64,000 nt of DNA from Acidobacteriota bacterium (GTDB taxonomy: Bacteria; Acidobacteriota; Terriglobia; Terriglobales; Acidobacteriaceae), in assembly GCA_021813745.1 (NCBI GenBank), contig JAKAJO010000022.1, forward strand, positions 62,001-126,000. The letters run 5' to 3'. This document shows, piece after piece, positions 1 through 11,066 of this stretch. A program made the position numbers and the translations under genes. The notes under the pieces were generated by a model. That model made no database searches, was not told the origin of the DNA, and saw only the letters and a program-made list of their open reading frames with translations. Numbering within the stretch: the first letter of the stretch is position 1; each line of letters begins with the position of its first letter.

Positions 1-289
1 CCTGGAAGCGAGTGTGGTCATGCCCGATGACCTGTTCCCCTTGCCCGCCCGTAAACTCGTGAATCAATTCCGCAATCTGCTGCGCTGGGTTGGGTTTTTC
101 CACGGAAAGGGTAAGGCGCACAATCAAGAAGAATACAATCAGGCCGAAGGCCACAGTCAGTTCCAGGGCGAACGTGTCAGAGATGACCGTCCTCGGGTTC
201 GCAGATAGTCCGACGGCGTGCATGGCGGAAGCCGCAATACTACCCAACAGATCATTCCAGACGCGTGTTATGGCTAAAGTATCCTGCAT
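1..289 (-). CDS. atpB: F0F1 ATP synthase subunit a (partial, N-terminal part; runs off window)
   Basis: Reverse-strand translation MQDTLAITRVWNDLLGSIAASAMHAVGLSANPRTVISDTFALELTVAFGLIVFFLIVRLTLSVEKPNPAQQIAELIHEFTGGQGEQVIGHDHTRF; typical subunit a N-terminus and located after AtpI-like genes. Confidence 0.85.
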   Translation of the reverse strand, partial: MQDTLAITRVWNDLLGSIAASAMHAVGLSANPRTVISDTFALELTVAFGLIVFFLIVRLTLSVEKPNPAQQIAELIHEFTGGQGEQVIGHDHTRFQ

Positions 290-330
290 CGTTCCGCATG
301 TCTTTCTGTTTTCCGGGCAGGTTGCACGGC

Positions 331-744
331 TTAGTCACGCAGTAGCCGTAGAGATACCCAGACCGTGGCCAATACCGCCAAACCCAGCCCGCACAGAAGC
401 GCTACGACTGAACCCCGGAAACACTTTAGGCTACCATAAATGACCCCTGCGAAGATGAAGAGTCTTAAGAGGAAAAAGGTGACCGCTGTGGCCGCCCCTC
501 TCGGGGTTTGCTGTTTGTCCAGTTTTGCGTTGAGAAGGCGGATCAGTCTCTGCCACTCAAAAATGCTGACTGCCGAAATAGCGGCTCCGGTAAAGAGCAT
601 GGCAGCATTCCGCCATCCCGAGGCCCACCAGAGAAGAGCGGAGCCAAGCACTCCCATCAGCGCCGTCAGTCGAATCGCCTGCATCAGCAAGGCGGAGAGT
701 CCCTCATCGGTAAGACTCACAATAGGATGCGTCTCGTCCGTCAT
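331..744 (-). CDS. ATP synthase subunit I-like membrane protein
   Basis: 137 aa, several hydrophobic segments, directly upstream of atpB; 4-nt overlap with preceding gene. Confidence 0.6.
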   Translation of the reverse strand: MTDETHPIVSLTDEGLSALLMQAIRLTALMGVLGSALLWWASGWRNAAMLFTGAAISAVSIFEWQRLIRLLNAKLDKQQTPRGAATAVTFFLLRLFIFAGVIYGSLKCFRGSVVALLCGLGLAVLATVWVSLRLLRD

Positions 745-1043
745 GATCCTCTATTGTCTTTTACTCGTTTTCGCTCCGCTGCGTCACTCTTAGGGCCTGT
801 CGAAAGGACCATCCGAATGACATGCACCATACCGGCAATTCCGCCAAAAACGATTCCGGCCAAACCGATCCAGGACTGATGAAGACGGTGGTCAAGCCAA
901 GAGCCGAAAAGCCACCCGACGAAAGCTGCACAGGGCAAAAGAATAGCAATCTGCATCAACTTCTCAGCCTGAACCAGGCTCTCGATGCCACTGGACATTC
1001 TGCTCTGAGATTGCTTGCTCGAAATGGGCCGGTTGTAAGCCAT
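741..1043 (-). CDS. AtpZ/AtpI family F0F1 ATPase-associated protein
   Basis: 100 aa, two TM segments, position at head of atp operon. Confidence 0.6.
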   Translation of the reverse strand: MAYNRPISSKQSQSRMSSGIESLVQAEKLMQIAILLPCAAFVGWLFGSWLDHRLHQSWIGLAGIVFGGIAGMVHVIRMVLSTGPKSDAAERKRVKDNRGS

Positions 1044-1115
1044 GAAAGCTGGTTCCTAGCATACATTGGTCAGGGACAACCGGGTATACTTCACTCTTGG
1101 CACCTTGTCCAACGG

Positions 1116-2783
1116 ATGGAAGGAAGTCTCGTGTTTGAATCTGAGTTTGAGCGCAATTTATTTGAATTGCGCAGGTCGAAGCTTGCCGAAATCGAGAAGC
1201 TGGGCCATGCTGCATACCCCAATCAGTTCCGCGCATCCCACACGATCCCCGAAATTAGGAAGCGCTGGGACACCGTAACCGGAGAGACGCTGGACGCCGA
1301 GCGAACTTCGGTACAGGTTGCAGGTCGGATCATGGCCATTCGCGCACAGGGAAAGGCGGGTTTTGCGACCCTGCAGCAAGGCGGGCAACGACTTCAGATC
1401 TACGTACGCCTCGATGCTGTGGGCGAGCAAGGCTTCGCACTTTATAAACTGCTTGATTTGGGCGATCACATTGGCGTGTCTGGGTATCTGTTCAGAACCC
1501 GCACGGGGGAGCTCACAATCCACGTTGAGACGATCGTTTTTCTCGCAAAAGCGATGCTCGCTCTCCCAGAGAAATTCCATGGGCTGGCTGACGTGGAAAT
1601 CCGCTACCGCCAACGATATGTGGATCTCTTCACAAATCTGGAGAGCCGCGACGTTTTTGTGAAGCGCGCAAAGACCCTGCGTGCAATCCGACAGTTTTTT
1701 GATGATCGCGGCTATCTGGAAGTCGAGACACCGATGATGCAGCAGATCGCGGGTGGGGCAGCTGCGCGTCCATTCAAGACCCACCACAACGCACTTGATG
1801 AGGATCTGTTCCTGCGTATCGCACCTGAGCTTTACTTGAAGCGACTCGTAGTGGGTGGACTCGATCGCGTCTATGAAATTAATCGCAATTTCCGGAACGA
1901 GGGCATCAGCACACAGCATAATCCCGAGTTCACGATGCTTGAGTTTTATCAGGCCTACGCGAATTATCACGATCTGATGGATCTGACAGAAGAACTGATC
2001 GCATTTGTGGCGCACGAGGTCAATGGAACCAAGCTCACGGAGTTCAATGGCCACACAATCGATCTTGGCAAGTGGCAGCGCTTCACCATGCGCGAGGCAA
2101 TCCTTGCCTACTGGCCCCATGAAGCCGGTCTAAAACCCACCGCCAAAATCTTCCATGGAGCCTTCGAACTGCAATCATGCATTCATGACGCGATCGGATC
2201 GCTGGAGCAATCCATGGCAGATACTGCCCATATATCGCCCGAGCGCCAGAGTGAAGTGAAAACGATCCATAGCGCGATGAGTGCTGTCTATTATGAGTCG
2301 ATGAAAGGTGGCCCGCTTGGCAAGAGCATCTACCACCTTTTCGAAGCAGTTGTTGAGCCGTTTCTGATCCAGCCGACCATGATTTACGACTATCCTGTTG
2401 AGGTCTCTCCACTCTCCAAGGCCAAGCCGGACGATCCTGCCCACGTAGAGCGATTCGAGTTTTTCGCTGGCGGCTTCGAGTTAGGAAACGCCTTCAGTGA
2501 GTTGAATGATCCAGTCGAGCAACATAAGCGCTTCGAGGAGCAGCTTTCAGAGCGGGACCGAGGTGACGACGAGGCTCACCGGATGGATGAAGATTATGTG
2601 CGCGCGCTGGCATATGGGCTACCTCCTACGGGTGGTGAAGGGATAGGAATTGACCGCCTGGTCATGCTGCTCACCGGATCCCGGTCGATTCGCGACGTCA
2701 TTCTCTTTCCCTTGATGCGTAGTCGCGACCAAGCTCCCGGAGAGAAACTGCCAACTTCCGGCAACAATAACCAACCGGCCTAG
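1116..2783 (+). CDS. lysS: lysine--tRNA ligase (class II)
   Basis: Class II aaRS motifs ([50 protein letters not shown]); start chosen at [12 protein letters not shown]. Confidence 0.93.
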   Translation: MEGSLVFESEFERNLFELRRSKLAEIEKLGHAAYPNQFRASHTIPEIRKRWDTVTGETLDAERTSVQVAGRIMAIRAQGKAGFATLQQGGQRLQIYVRLDAVGEQGFALYKLLDLGDHIGVSGYLFRTRTGELTIHVETIVFLAKAMLALPEKFHGLADVEIRYRQRYVDLFTNLESRDVFVKRAKTLRAIRQFFDDRGYLEVETPMMQQIAGGAAARPFKTHHNALDEDLFLRIAPELYLKRLVVGGLDRVYEINRNFRNEGISTQHNPEFTMLEFYQAYANYHDLMDLTEELIAFVAHEVNGTKLTEFNGHTIDLGKWQRFTMREAILAYWPHEAGLKPTAKIFHGAFELQSCIHDAIGSLEQSMADTAHISPERQSEVKTIHSAMSAVYYESMKGGPLGKSIYHLFEAVVEPFLIQPTMIYDYPVEVSPLSKAKPDDPAHVERFEFFAGGFELGNAFSELNDPVEQHKRFEEQLSERDRGDDEAHRMDEDYVRALAYGLPPTGGEGIGIDRLVMLLTGSRSIRDVILFPLMRSRDQAPGEKLPTSGNNNQPA

Positions 2784-2813
2784 ACAAGTATCCGCAAGGG
2801 ACAGAGAGCCACA

Positions 2814-3611
2814 TTGAATATTCTTTTTGTTGGCGATATCTTTGGGAGCGCCGGGCGCAAAATTGTACGCGAGCACATTCGCCACATCTGCTCCACAAAC
2901 CAGGTCGAGTTAGTGGTCATGAATGCCGAGAACGCTGCTGGTGGCTTCGGCGTGACTCCACAGATTGCGGAAGAATTATTTGATCTTGGCGCTGACGTGC
3001 TGACCACGGGGAATCACGTTTGGGACAAGCGCGAATTGATGGACTATCTGGAGTCAGTTCCAGCGGAAAGTACAGATCGCCCCCGTCGCGTGTTGCGTCC
3101 TGCGAACCTGGCACCTGGCGTTCCAGGCTATGGCGTCTTTGAGGGTAGAACACAATCGGGCGTGGATTTCGCCGTCGTCGATCTGATGGGCCGGGTCTTC
3201 ATGGCAGGCACGAATGATCCGTTCCACTTCATCAGCGATTTGTTGCCTTCTATCCGCGCAAGAGTGATCATTGTCGATTTCCACGGCGAGGCCACGAGTG
3301 AGAAAGTGGCCATGGGATGGCATCTGGATGGCAAGGTCACTGCCGTGCTGGGAACCCATACCCACGTTCCAACGGCAGATGAGCGCATCCTTCCTGGTGG
3401 TACGGCTTATCAAACAGATGTGGGTATGAGCGGCCCTTACGATAGCGTCATCGGAGTGGAAAAGGATCTAGTGCTTCGAAAATTTCTGACTGGGATGCCT
3501 GGGAAATTCGAAGCGGCGAGAGGAAATCCAAAATTGTGTGCCGCATTAATTGAATGCGACGCCACAACGGGGCGAGCCGTCGCCATCCGCAGGCTGATGC
3601 TAGGCGAGTAA
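2814..3611 (+). CDS. YmdB-family metallophosphoesterase
   Basis: MNILFVGDIFGSAGRK..., NAENAAGGFG, TTGNHVWDK, GTHTHVPTADERILPGGTAYQTDVGMSG motifs. Confidence 0.88.
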   Translation: MNILFVGDIFGSAGRKIVREHIRHICSTNQVELVVMNAENAAGGFGVTPQIAEELFDLGADVLTTGNHVWDKRELMDYLESVPAESTDRPRRVLRPANLAPGVPGYGVFEGRTQSGVDFAVVDLMGRVFMAGTNDPFHFISDLLPSIRARVIIVDFHGEATSEKVAMGWHLDGKVTAVLGTHTHVPTADERILPGGTAYQTDVGMSGPYDSVIGVEKDLVLRKFLTGMPGKFEAARGNPKLCAALIECDATTGRAVAIRRLMLGE

Positions 3612-3630
3612 ATTACGTTACAGCTTGTGG

Positions 3631-4500
3631 TTAGTGTTCCATGTCTGAAGGAAGAGTCCATTGCTTATCTGTAGGAGACTCTCTTCCCGCTTGCCGCGTC
3701 GTGAACATAGAAGCGGGCTTCCGAATCACCTTCACTAACTGGCCCCTCCGGTTAAACAACAGTGTCCATTCCATCGGATGTGGAACAGATGCTACATCAT
3801 CAAACTGAATGGTTTCTTGCCCGCTGACGCTGACAAACAATTGCGCCGTCAGCGAGGGTGTGCGCCCCTTCGCATCCTCAAATGCATCAAGTGGTGGTAC
3901 CTGCGGATGAGCTCCAGCAAGCGCCGCATAGCAAAGCGCATTTCCAAGCCATTCTGTAGCGGCCTTGTCTGACTCTTCTTCGCGAATGTGATTAAATACT
4001 GCTACTGACAGCGCATTCACGGGCGCAGGGGCAAATAACGAATAGCTATGCTTCAGAATTGGTACAATCCGAACTCTTCCCTCTGCTCCTCGAGGAATGG
4101 ACGCTGAGAACTCCGTCACATCACCTCGACCGGCATCTTGTCGATACTGCAAGAAGATGTGCGCGGGGAAGACGGGGCAAACAACTTCCTGATAGGTCCA
4201 GTTGCCTTTCGAAAGATCGTAACCAAATCGAGCCGCATGTTCCCGGATGGTCGACTCAGCATTCGCAGCGAGAATCCGATCTGAAGAAGACATCTGTTCG
4301 CTTTCCAGAAATCGAATCGATAAATGTGCACCAGCGTCAACTGAATCAAGGGATGAATGCGGATTCAAAGCCTCCTGTGCTGGCCCCTCGCTACCCATCG
4401 AAGTAGTTGGTCTCTGCTGCGCAAGCGCCGCCGTTGCTACAAGCGCAATCCCTGCTCCCAATGCCGATCGAATCATCAGCCGACTAAACATGCCAGGCAC
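3631..4500 (-). CDS. hypothetical secreted protein
   Basis: 289 aa ORF with N-terminal signal-peptide-like hydrophobic segment. Confidence 0.6.
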   Translation of the reverse strand: MPGMFSRLMIRSALGAGIALVATAALAQQRPTTSMGSEGPAQEALNPHSSLDSVDAGAHLSIRFLESEQMSSSDRILAANAESTIREHAARFGYDLSKGNWTYQEVVCPVFPAHIFLQYRQDAGRGDVTEFSASIPRGAEGRVRIVPILKHSYSLFAPAPVNALSVAVFNHIREEESDKAATEWLGNALCYAALAGAHPQVPPLDAFEDAKGRTPSLTAQLFVSVSGQETIQFDDVASVPHPMEWTLLFNRRGQLVKVIRKPASMFTTRQAGRESPTDKQWTLPSDMEH

Positions 4501-4642
4501 AGATTATCACTGAAGCCAAGCCCCCTTCTTCCCACATAAGAAGGGGTGACCGATGTCGGCCACCCCTCGATCCAACCAGGAGTTTCAATCGTGCGGTTGG
4601 GCGGCTCAGGATATCCTTCCGCCCCACAGGTTAACAAGCACG

Positions 4643-5968
4643 CTAGTTGCTATGGTGCGCTGCCGATGGCTTGCGATGCACAGGCGCCTTCTTCTTCACC
4701 TCAGGCTGAATGAAGCCGTCGCGAAGCACAATCTGGGCCGTTTGCGCCATCGTCGCCGTTGCCGGCACCTGGGTATAGCTGTCATAGGTTGCGTCGAGTT
4801 CGGCCTTTGGCTGCAGGCCGTATTCGAATCCGGGTTGCGGAATGTCCTTGTCTTCCAGTGGCTTCTTCAGATTCACGATAAAGTCCGCAATCTTTGCGTC
4901 TTTGGCATCCTGGGAAACCGCCAGCTTGATCGTGTTCGCATCGGCTGAAATCACAATTCCCGGAACAGGAGTGACCTGGTCCTTCATCACGCCCCAGAGC
5001 TTTTGTGCATCGTCTTGAGAACCCGAAGCCAGGATGAACTCCTTATCATTCAGGTTCAGCGTTGTAAGGTCAGGGGTCTCTACCACAACCTTGTGAGCAA
5101 TCTCGGCGGGGGTTGCGGCCGGCGTAATCGTGTAGGTTCCCGGCGGGAATACCGAGGCGGCGGATTGTGTCTTGATTTCGTCCAGACCGGTCAGGTCACC
5201 GTGGTACCGCTTGTAGTAGTACTCCAGCTTCGGCTCAATCTGCGCCTTGTAGGCCGGTGGTGCGAAGTTCCAGGCGCGAGCATAGAACCAGACTGCCTGC
5301 ACCAGATCCTTGGCATCCGGCTTGGTATAAGCCTCCGCCAAAGCAAGCGTATCGACCAAACCGGGGCCGCTCTGGGTCTGTTCCGGGGGATACATCATCA
5401 ACTCCGTACGATATTCCGAGATCGCGCCTTTGGCATCCTTCTTGGAGAGGATGTCATCCAGAGCAATCGCTGAATGAAAGATGGGAAAGATCGCGCCCGT
5501 CTGCTTCTTCCAGTCGTCCTCATTGACATCCGCTGGCTTCTGCAGCGCAAGGCCCTTCTTAGCAAGAGCAGCTGCATCATCGCAGGTCTGCGCATCGGAT
5601 GTTTTGGCACACTGATTTTTCTTGATGAAGACCGAAATGAACAAAGCCTTCAAATTGTTCGGGTCGACCTGCAGAAGACGGCTCGCTGCGCTTAGCGTCT
5701 TGTCCGAATCTCCCAGTTGCTGGTATGTGCCAATCAGCATGTCAAGAACCGGTCCCTTGACCACGCTCTGTGGATACGTTTGCAGGAAGCTTTCGAGGGC
5801 AGCCGCCTTGGCCTGGGGATTGCTCTGTGTAATTGCCATCGAATAGGCGTTGTACTCGGCCGGATCCTTGATCTGGATTGTTCCCGACTGTTGGGCGCGC
5901 AGCGCTACAGGGAGAACCAGGCTCAAGCTGGCCACCGCCATCACTGATGCGAAAACGAACTTCTTCAT
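4643..5968 (-). CDS. secreted tetratricopeptide-type protein
   Basis: Start MKKFVFASVMAVASLSLVLPVALRAQ (signal peptide); TPR-like helices; GGGAGCTC upstream. Confidence 0.65.
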   Translation of the reverse strand: MKKFVFASVMAVASLSLVLPVALRAQQSGTIQIKDPAEYNAYSMAITQSNPQAKAAALESFLQTYPQSVVKGPVLDMLIGTYQQLGDSDKTLSAASRLLQVDPNNLKALFISVFIKKNQCAKTSDAQTCDDAAALAKKGLALQKPADVNEDDWKKQTGAIFPIFHSAIALDDILSKKDAKGAISEYRTELMMYPPEQTQSGPGLVDTLALAEAYTKPDAKDLVQAVWFYARAWNFAPPAYKAQIEPKLEYYYKRYHGDLTGLDEIKTQSAASVFPPGTYTITPAATPAEIAHKVVVETPDLTTLNLNDKEFILASGSQDDAQKLWGVMKDQVTPVPGIVISADANTIKLAVSQDAKDAKIADFIVNLKKPLEDKDIPQPGFEYGLQPKAELDATYDSYTQVPATATMAQTAQIVLRDGFIQPEVKKKAPVHRKPSAAHHSN

Positions 5969-6331
5969 TGAGAGCTCCTGGGAGGTACGGGATGCAAGCT
6001 TCGAATCAACCACCAACATCTGGAATCTGCGACAAAACGCTTCTGAACTACGGACCGGACCGATCAGAAAAGCACGTCTCGGCTTCCAGTGCGGCGTTGG
6101 AAGGATTATAGAAAGACCAGCCACTTGTGACAAGCAGAACCAGCCCTTCTCTTCACGGGCATCCATCAGAGCCTGCGCAGCTTCAAAGTTAGTTTGTGCT
6201 TTCACTCCCGACGTTCACGAAAGAATTCGGAAAAGGGAGATGGTTCGCACTCCATGAGCCCGTAATTTCGCGCTTCACTCGATTATCGGACGCCATGTAT
6301 TTATTGATTTAGGCTATCGGTCTGGATTTCT

Positions 6332-7456
6332 CTATTGCAACAAACGGACCAACTCGACCTGCTCAGCAAGAAAGGCATCATGACCGTGATCGCTCACCAT
6401 TTCGCGATAATCGGCCTGAACCCCTGCCTTGCGAATCGTCTCAGCGAACTGGCGCACCGACTCAGCCGTAAATAACCAGTCTGAGCTGATCCCCACGAAG
6501 CTTAAGCGCGCACGGATTCTACCAAAGACCTCTTCGGGCCGGTCCGACCCGCGCAATGGGTCCCAAGTATCCATGGTGCGCAGAATAGCCAAATAGGAAT
6601 TTGCATCGAAGCGGTCAATAAATCGCTGCCCCTGGTGATCCAGGTAGCCGGCAATATCAAAACGCCCCCCAATTAAGCCTCCCTGCTGGTGCATGGGCGC
6701 CCAAGGATCTTCACCATTCCGATTTGGATTTCGGGCGAAGCGCTCCTCGAACAGTGGAGCCGATTTGTAGCTCAACATGCCAATCTGTCGCGCCAGAGCA
6801 AGTCCGCGCCTGGGCTGGCGATGCGACAGATAGTTGCCCCCCAACCAGTCCGGATCGTTCTGGATAGCCTGGCGTTGCAAATGATTGAGCGCGAGCCCCA
6901 TGGCTCCAAGGGGTGCGACAGCAATTACCAGTGCCCTCTCCACCCGATCAGGATCGTGGACCGCCCACTCGAATGCCTGCATCCCGCCGATGGATCCACC
7001 CAGGACCAGGCGCAGCCGACGTATCCCAAGAGAATCCAGCAGCTGGGATTGGGCTCTTACATTGTCGCGGATCGAGACGAGAGGAAAATCGGGGCCATAG
7101 ATTTGGCCGGTGGCAGGATTCACAGAACCGGGTCCTGTCGACCCGTAACAGGAACCCAGCATGTTGATACAAATGACAAAATCATGCTCGATGGACAAGA
7201 CGGCGCCCGGGGCAAAGATCTCTGGCCACCAGGATCCGACAAGCGCCGACCCCGTCAGCGCGTGACACACAAGCACCGCATTGTCACGTGCGGCATTGAG
7301 CCGCCCGTAAACAGCGTAGTGCAAGGTTGGATTCTCGAGGACTCGTCCGCATTCGAGTTCCAGATTTCCTGGCAGAACAAAATCCCCTTCATATGTCGGC
7401 GTCAGCGGAGGCGTCCCCGCAGGAGCCTCCGCCGCACCGCTTTCAGGTTCCGTCAT
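6332..7456 (-). CDS. metX: homoserine O-acetyltransferase
   Basis: alpha/beta hydrolase fold, LVCHALTGSA, GGSIGGMQAFEWA, DHGHDAFL motifs; adjacent to metY. Confidence 0.92.
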   Translation of the reverse strand: MTEPESGAAEAPAGTPPLTPTYEGDFVLPGNLELECGRVLENPTLHYAVYGRLNAARDNAVLVCHALTGSALVGSWWPEIFAPGAVLSIEHDFVICINMLGSCYGSTGPGSVNPATGQIYGPDFPLVSIRDNVRAQSQLLDSLGIRRLRLVLGGSIGGMQAFEWAVHDPDRVERALVIAVAPLGAMGLALNHLQRQAIQNDPDWLGGNYLSHRQPRRGLALARQIGMLSYKSAPLFEERFARNPNRNGEDPWAPMHQQGGLIGGRFDIAGYLDHQGQRFIDRFDANSYLAILRTMDTWDPLRGSDRPEEVFGRIRARLSFVGISSDWLFTAESVRQFAETIRKAGVQADYREMVSDHGHDAFLAEQVELVRLLQ

Positions 7457-7461
7457 ACCTA

Positions 7462-8805
<1,344 letters not shown>

Positions 8806-8870
8806 TCATGACTCTCTTATCACTGGTTAAGGCACGCGCGAAGCAGTGGCTTCTCCCGCCGTCTCGCTCC

Positions 8871-8902
8871 AAAACAAAACCCGAATCCTCTCAGGACCCG
8901 GG
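8871..8902 (-). terminator. Rho-independent terminator (attenuator) in metY leader
   Basis: Minus strand CCCGGGTCCT-GAG-AGGATTCGGG-TTTTGTTTT: 10-bp stem (two G-U), 3-nt loop, T-rich tail; lies between leader ORF and metY. Confidence 0.8.
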
Positions 8903-8929
8903 CCATGTGCTGCTCAAGTTCGGCTGCGC

Positions 8930-8992
8930 TCAGCGCATTCGCTCAAGAGCCGCACGGACTGGCCCGCACGCCATACACATGCACATGGCCAT
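8930..8992 (-). CDS. Met/Cys-rich leader peptide upstream of metY-metX
   Basis: ATG GCC ATG TGC ATG TGT ATG GCG TGC GGG CCA ... TGA = MAMCMCMACGPVRAALERMR; GAGG SD 8 nt before the second ATG. Confidence 0.65.
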   Translation of the reverse strand: MAMCMCMACGPVRAALERMR

Positions 8993-9032
8993 GACCTCAA
9001 TTCCGTATTCCTCTTGAGTTTGCATTGTTCGC

Positions 9033-9062
9033 AGTATCAACGCTCCACGCCTGCAAAGTCAA
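9033..9062 (-). promoter_or_regulatory. candidate sigma70-type promoter for metY leader
   Basis: Minus strand TTGACT-N18-GATACT upstream of the leader ORF. Confidence 0.45.
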
Positions 9063-9127
9063 ATGATTCTGTACCCCACCCCTACCAGTTGGCGCCGGCG
9101 TGTTTTCATGAGGTAGGGAGATTTTCG

Positions 9128-9700
9128 ATGAAGAATTTTCCATTGGCTCTTTGCCTAGCCACCTTCGCACTTGTGGCGGCTCCCGGCCTGCTTCCCGCGC
9201 AGGACACATGGCTCACGCCCGCACAGACAGGGCCTCACGGCTCAGCTCCCGGCATGAAAGTGCAATTGCTCGCCCAAAACGGCGCCGAGAAGACCTACGC
9301 CGTTATCTTCCATACAGGCGACGAGGCCTACTCAGGCCTTTACCAATTCGCCCGACAATACCACGTGACAGCAGCGCACTTCACTGCAATTGGCGCCCTC
9401 AGCGGAGCGCGAATTGCGTGGTTTGATCCGACCCGTAAAATGTACAAGCAGAATATCCTGCACCAGCAGATTGAAGTACTTTCGATGGTGGGCGATATCG
9501 CCCTTAGCAACGGCGTACCCGCCGTGCACACGCATATGGTTGTGGGCTTGCCTGACGGCACCACCCGCGGTGGTCACGTCCTCGAGGCTGACGTCCGCCC
9601 GACACTTGAAGTGATGGTTACTGTTGAACCCATTGCCATGCACCGCGTACCAGACTCTGCCACCGACCTTACTCTCATCGAACCCACAGCGACAAAGTAG
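9128..9700 (+). CDS. secreted PPC/DUF296-domain (AT-hook-associated type) protein
   Basis: MKNFPLALCLATFALVAAPGLLPAQ signal peptide; HFTAIGALSGARIAWFD, HTHMVVGLPDGTTRGGHVLEADVRPTLEVMV. Confidence 0.8.
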   Translation: MKNFPLALCLATFALVAAPGLLPAQDTWLTPAQTGPHGSAPGMKVQLLAQNGAEKTYAVIFHTGDEAYSGLYQFARQYHVTAAHFTAIGALSGARIAWFDPTRKMYKQNILHQQIEVLSMVGDIALSNGVPAVHTHMVVGLPDGTTRGGHVLEADVRPTLEVMVTVEPIAMHRVPDSATDLTLIEPTATK

Positions 9701-9742
9701 AAACTGGATGCACACAATCATGAGAAATCAGGAGAATGAAAC

Positions 9743-10033
9743 ATGGCACAAGTCCGAGTGATTGCCCGAGCCGTAGCGCGTGAAGGCAAGGCAGAAGAGC
9801 TGAGCATGCTTTTGCGTGGGATGGTGGCGCCCACACGCGCTGAGGCTGGCTGCATCTATTACGAACTCTTCGAGTCCAACATCCCAGGCCTGTTTTATTT
9901 CAACGAGCTTTGGGAAAGCCAGCGGCACCTGGATGCCCACGCCGCCAGCAAACACTTCACTGAAATATTCGGGAAGGCAAAGGCGCTGATGCAGGGTCCG
10001 CCACAAGTCAATCTCCTGACCGAGATCGTCTAA
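9743..10033 (+). CDS. antibiotic biosynthesis monooxygenase (ABM)-family protein
   Basis: 96 aa; RAVAREGKAEELSMLLRGMVAPTRAEAGCIYYELFES...FYFNELWES. Confidence 0.85.
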   Translation: MAQVRVIARAVAREGKAEELSMLLRGMVAPTRAEAGCIYYELFESNIPGLFYFNELWESQRHLDAHAASKHFTEIFGKAKALMQGPPQVNLLTEIV

Positions 10034-10044
10034 GCCAAAGCACG

Positions 10045-10644
10045 CTATTCGTCCGGCTTCCAGACATACGCGCCCGGTTGCGGCAGTCCTATGTGTGCCA
10101 GCACTCGGCTCACAAACTGCCGCGCCATCTCCGTCGAATCAGTCGGTCGGTTATAAAAGGCTGGAATCACCGGAAAGATGACTGCGCCCGCCTCCGCAGC
10201 CAGCGCCATGTTTCGCAGGTGGATGCGATTAAAGGGCGTCTCACGCACGCATAGAATCAACGGCCTGCGCTCTTTCAACGTCACGTCCGCAGCGCGCGCA
10301 ATCAGCGAATCCGCCAGCCCGTTGGCAATCGCCGCCAGAGTCCCCATCGAGCATGGCAGCACAATCATGCCATGCGAGGGATAACTGCCGCTCGCAATCG
10401 ATGCTCCGATATTTGCATCAGCGTGTTGCTGCGTCTTCGCCGGAGCATGTCCCAGTAGCTTCTCCAGCAATTCGGTGCGACCTGAGATTCCTAACTCCTC
10501 CGCCATGACCCGCAGCGAATTTTCAGACGCGACCAAGTGTACGCGCGTCACCCGCGAATCCCCCTCAAGCGCCATGAGCAGTTCCCTGCCAAAGACCACA
10601 CCTGAGGCACCCGTGATGGCTACCGTCAAACTCATGCCTTCCAT
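10045..10644 (-). CDS. ubiX: flavin prenyltransferase UbiX
   Basis: VAITGASGVVFGRELL, GASIASGSYPSHGMIVLPCSMGTLAAIANGLADSLIARAADVTLKERRPLILCVRETPF. Confidence 0.93.
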   Translation of the reverse strand: MEGMSLTVAITGASGVVFGRELLMALEGDSRVTRVHLVASENSLRVMAEELGISGRTELLEKLLGHAPAKTQQHADANIGASIASGSYPSHGMIVLPCSMGTLAAIANGLADSLIARAADVTLKERRPLILCVRETPFNRIHLRNMALAAEAGAVIFPVIPAFYNRPTDSTEMARQFVSRVLAHIGLPQPGAYVWKPDE

Positions 10645-10653
10645 ATGTGCGGC

Positions 10654-11061
10654 TTACCCCTCGTTGGCTGAGGCATCATTGGGCTTGTTTTCGTTCCACT
10701 CCTGCATCATTCGAGCATACTCTTCGGAGTGGCCATACTTTTCCAGCCTCTTCATCTCATCAAAGGCCTGGCCATGCTCTCCTGCTCCCCAAAGCACACG
10801 GAATAGAAGGATCGAAGACATCTCCGACTCTGGTGATAGCTTGATCCCGACGCGGCCGTGCTCAATCGCCTCCCGATGCACGCCTGCCTGCGACAGCACC
10901 CACGCCATGTAACTGTGCACAAGGGACGCCTCGGGAAACTCCTCCACCAGCATCTTCATCGTCTGCACGGCTTCCGCCGCCTTTCCTTCTTCCACCAGAT
11001 GAACCGCCTCCCGGATGATTCCCAGTACGCATTCTGCCGACTGATCGGGTACCTGGTTCAT
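10654..11061 (-). CDS. tetratricopeptide repeat protein
   Basis: 135 aa helical TPR-like ORF in operon-like position with purB and ubiX. Confidence 0.6.
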   Translation of the reverse strand: MNQVPDQSAECVLGIIREAVHLVEEGKAAEAVQTMKMLVEEFPEASLVHSYMAWVLSQAGVHREAIEHGRVGIKLSPESEMSSILLFRVLWGAGEHGQAFDEMKRLEKYGHSEEYARMMQEWNENKPNDASANEG

Positions 11062-11066
11062 CGTTT

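Noticed and set aside
1158-2120. 320-aa minus-strand ORF
   Set aside because: Antisense to lysS, no recognisable protein features
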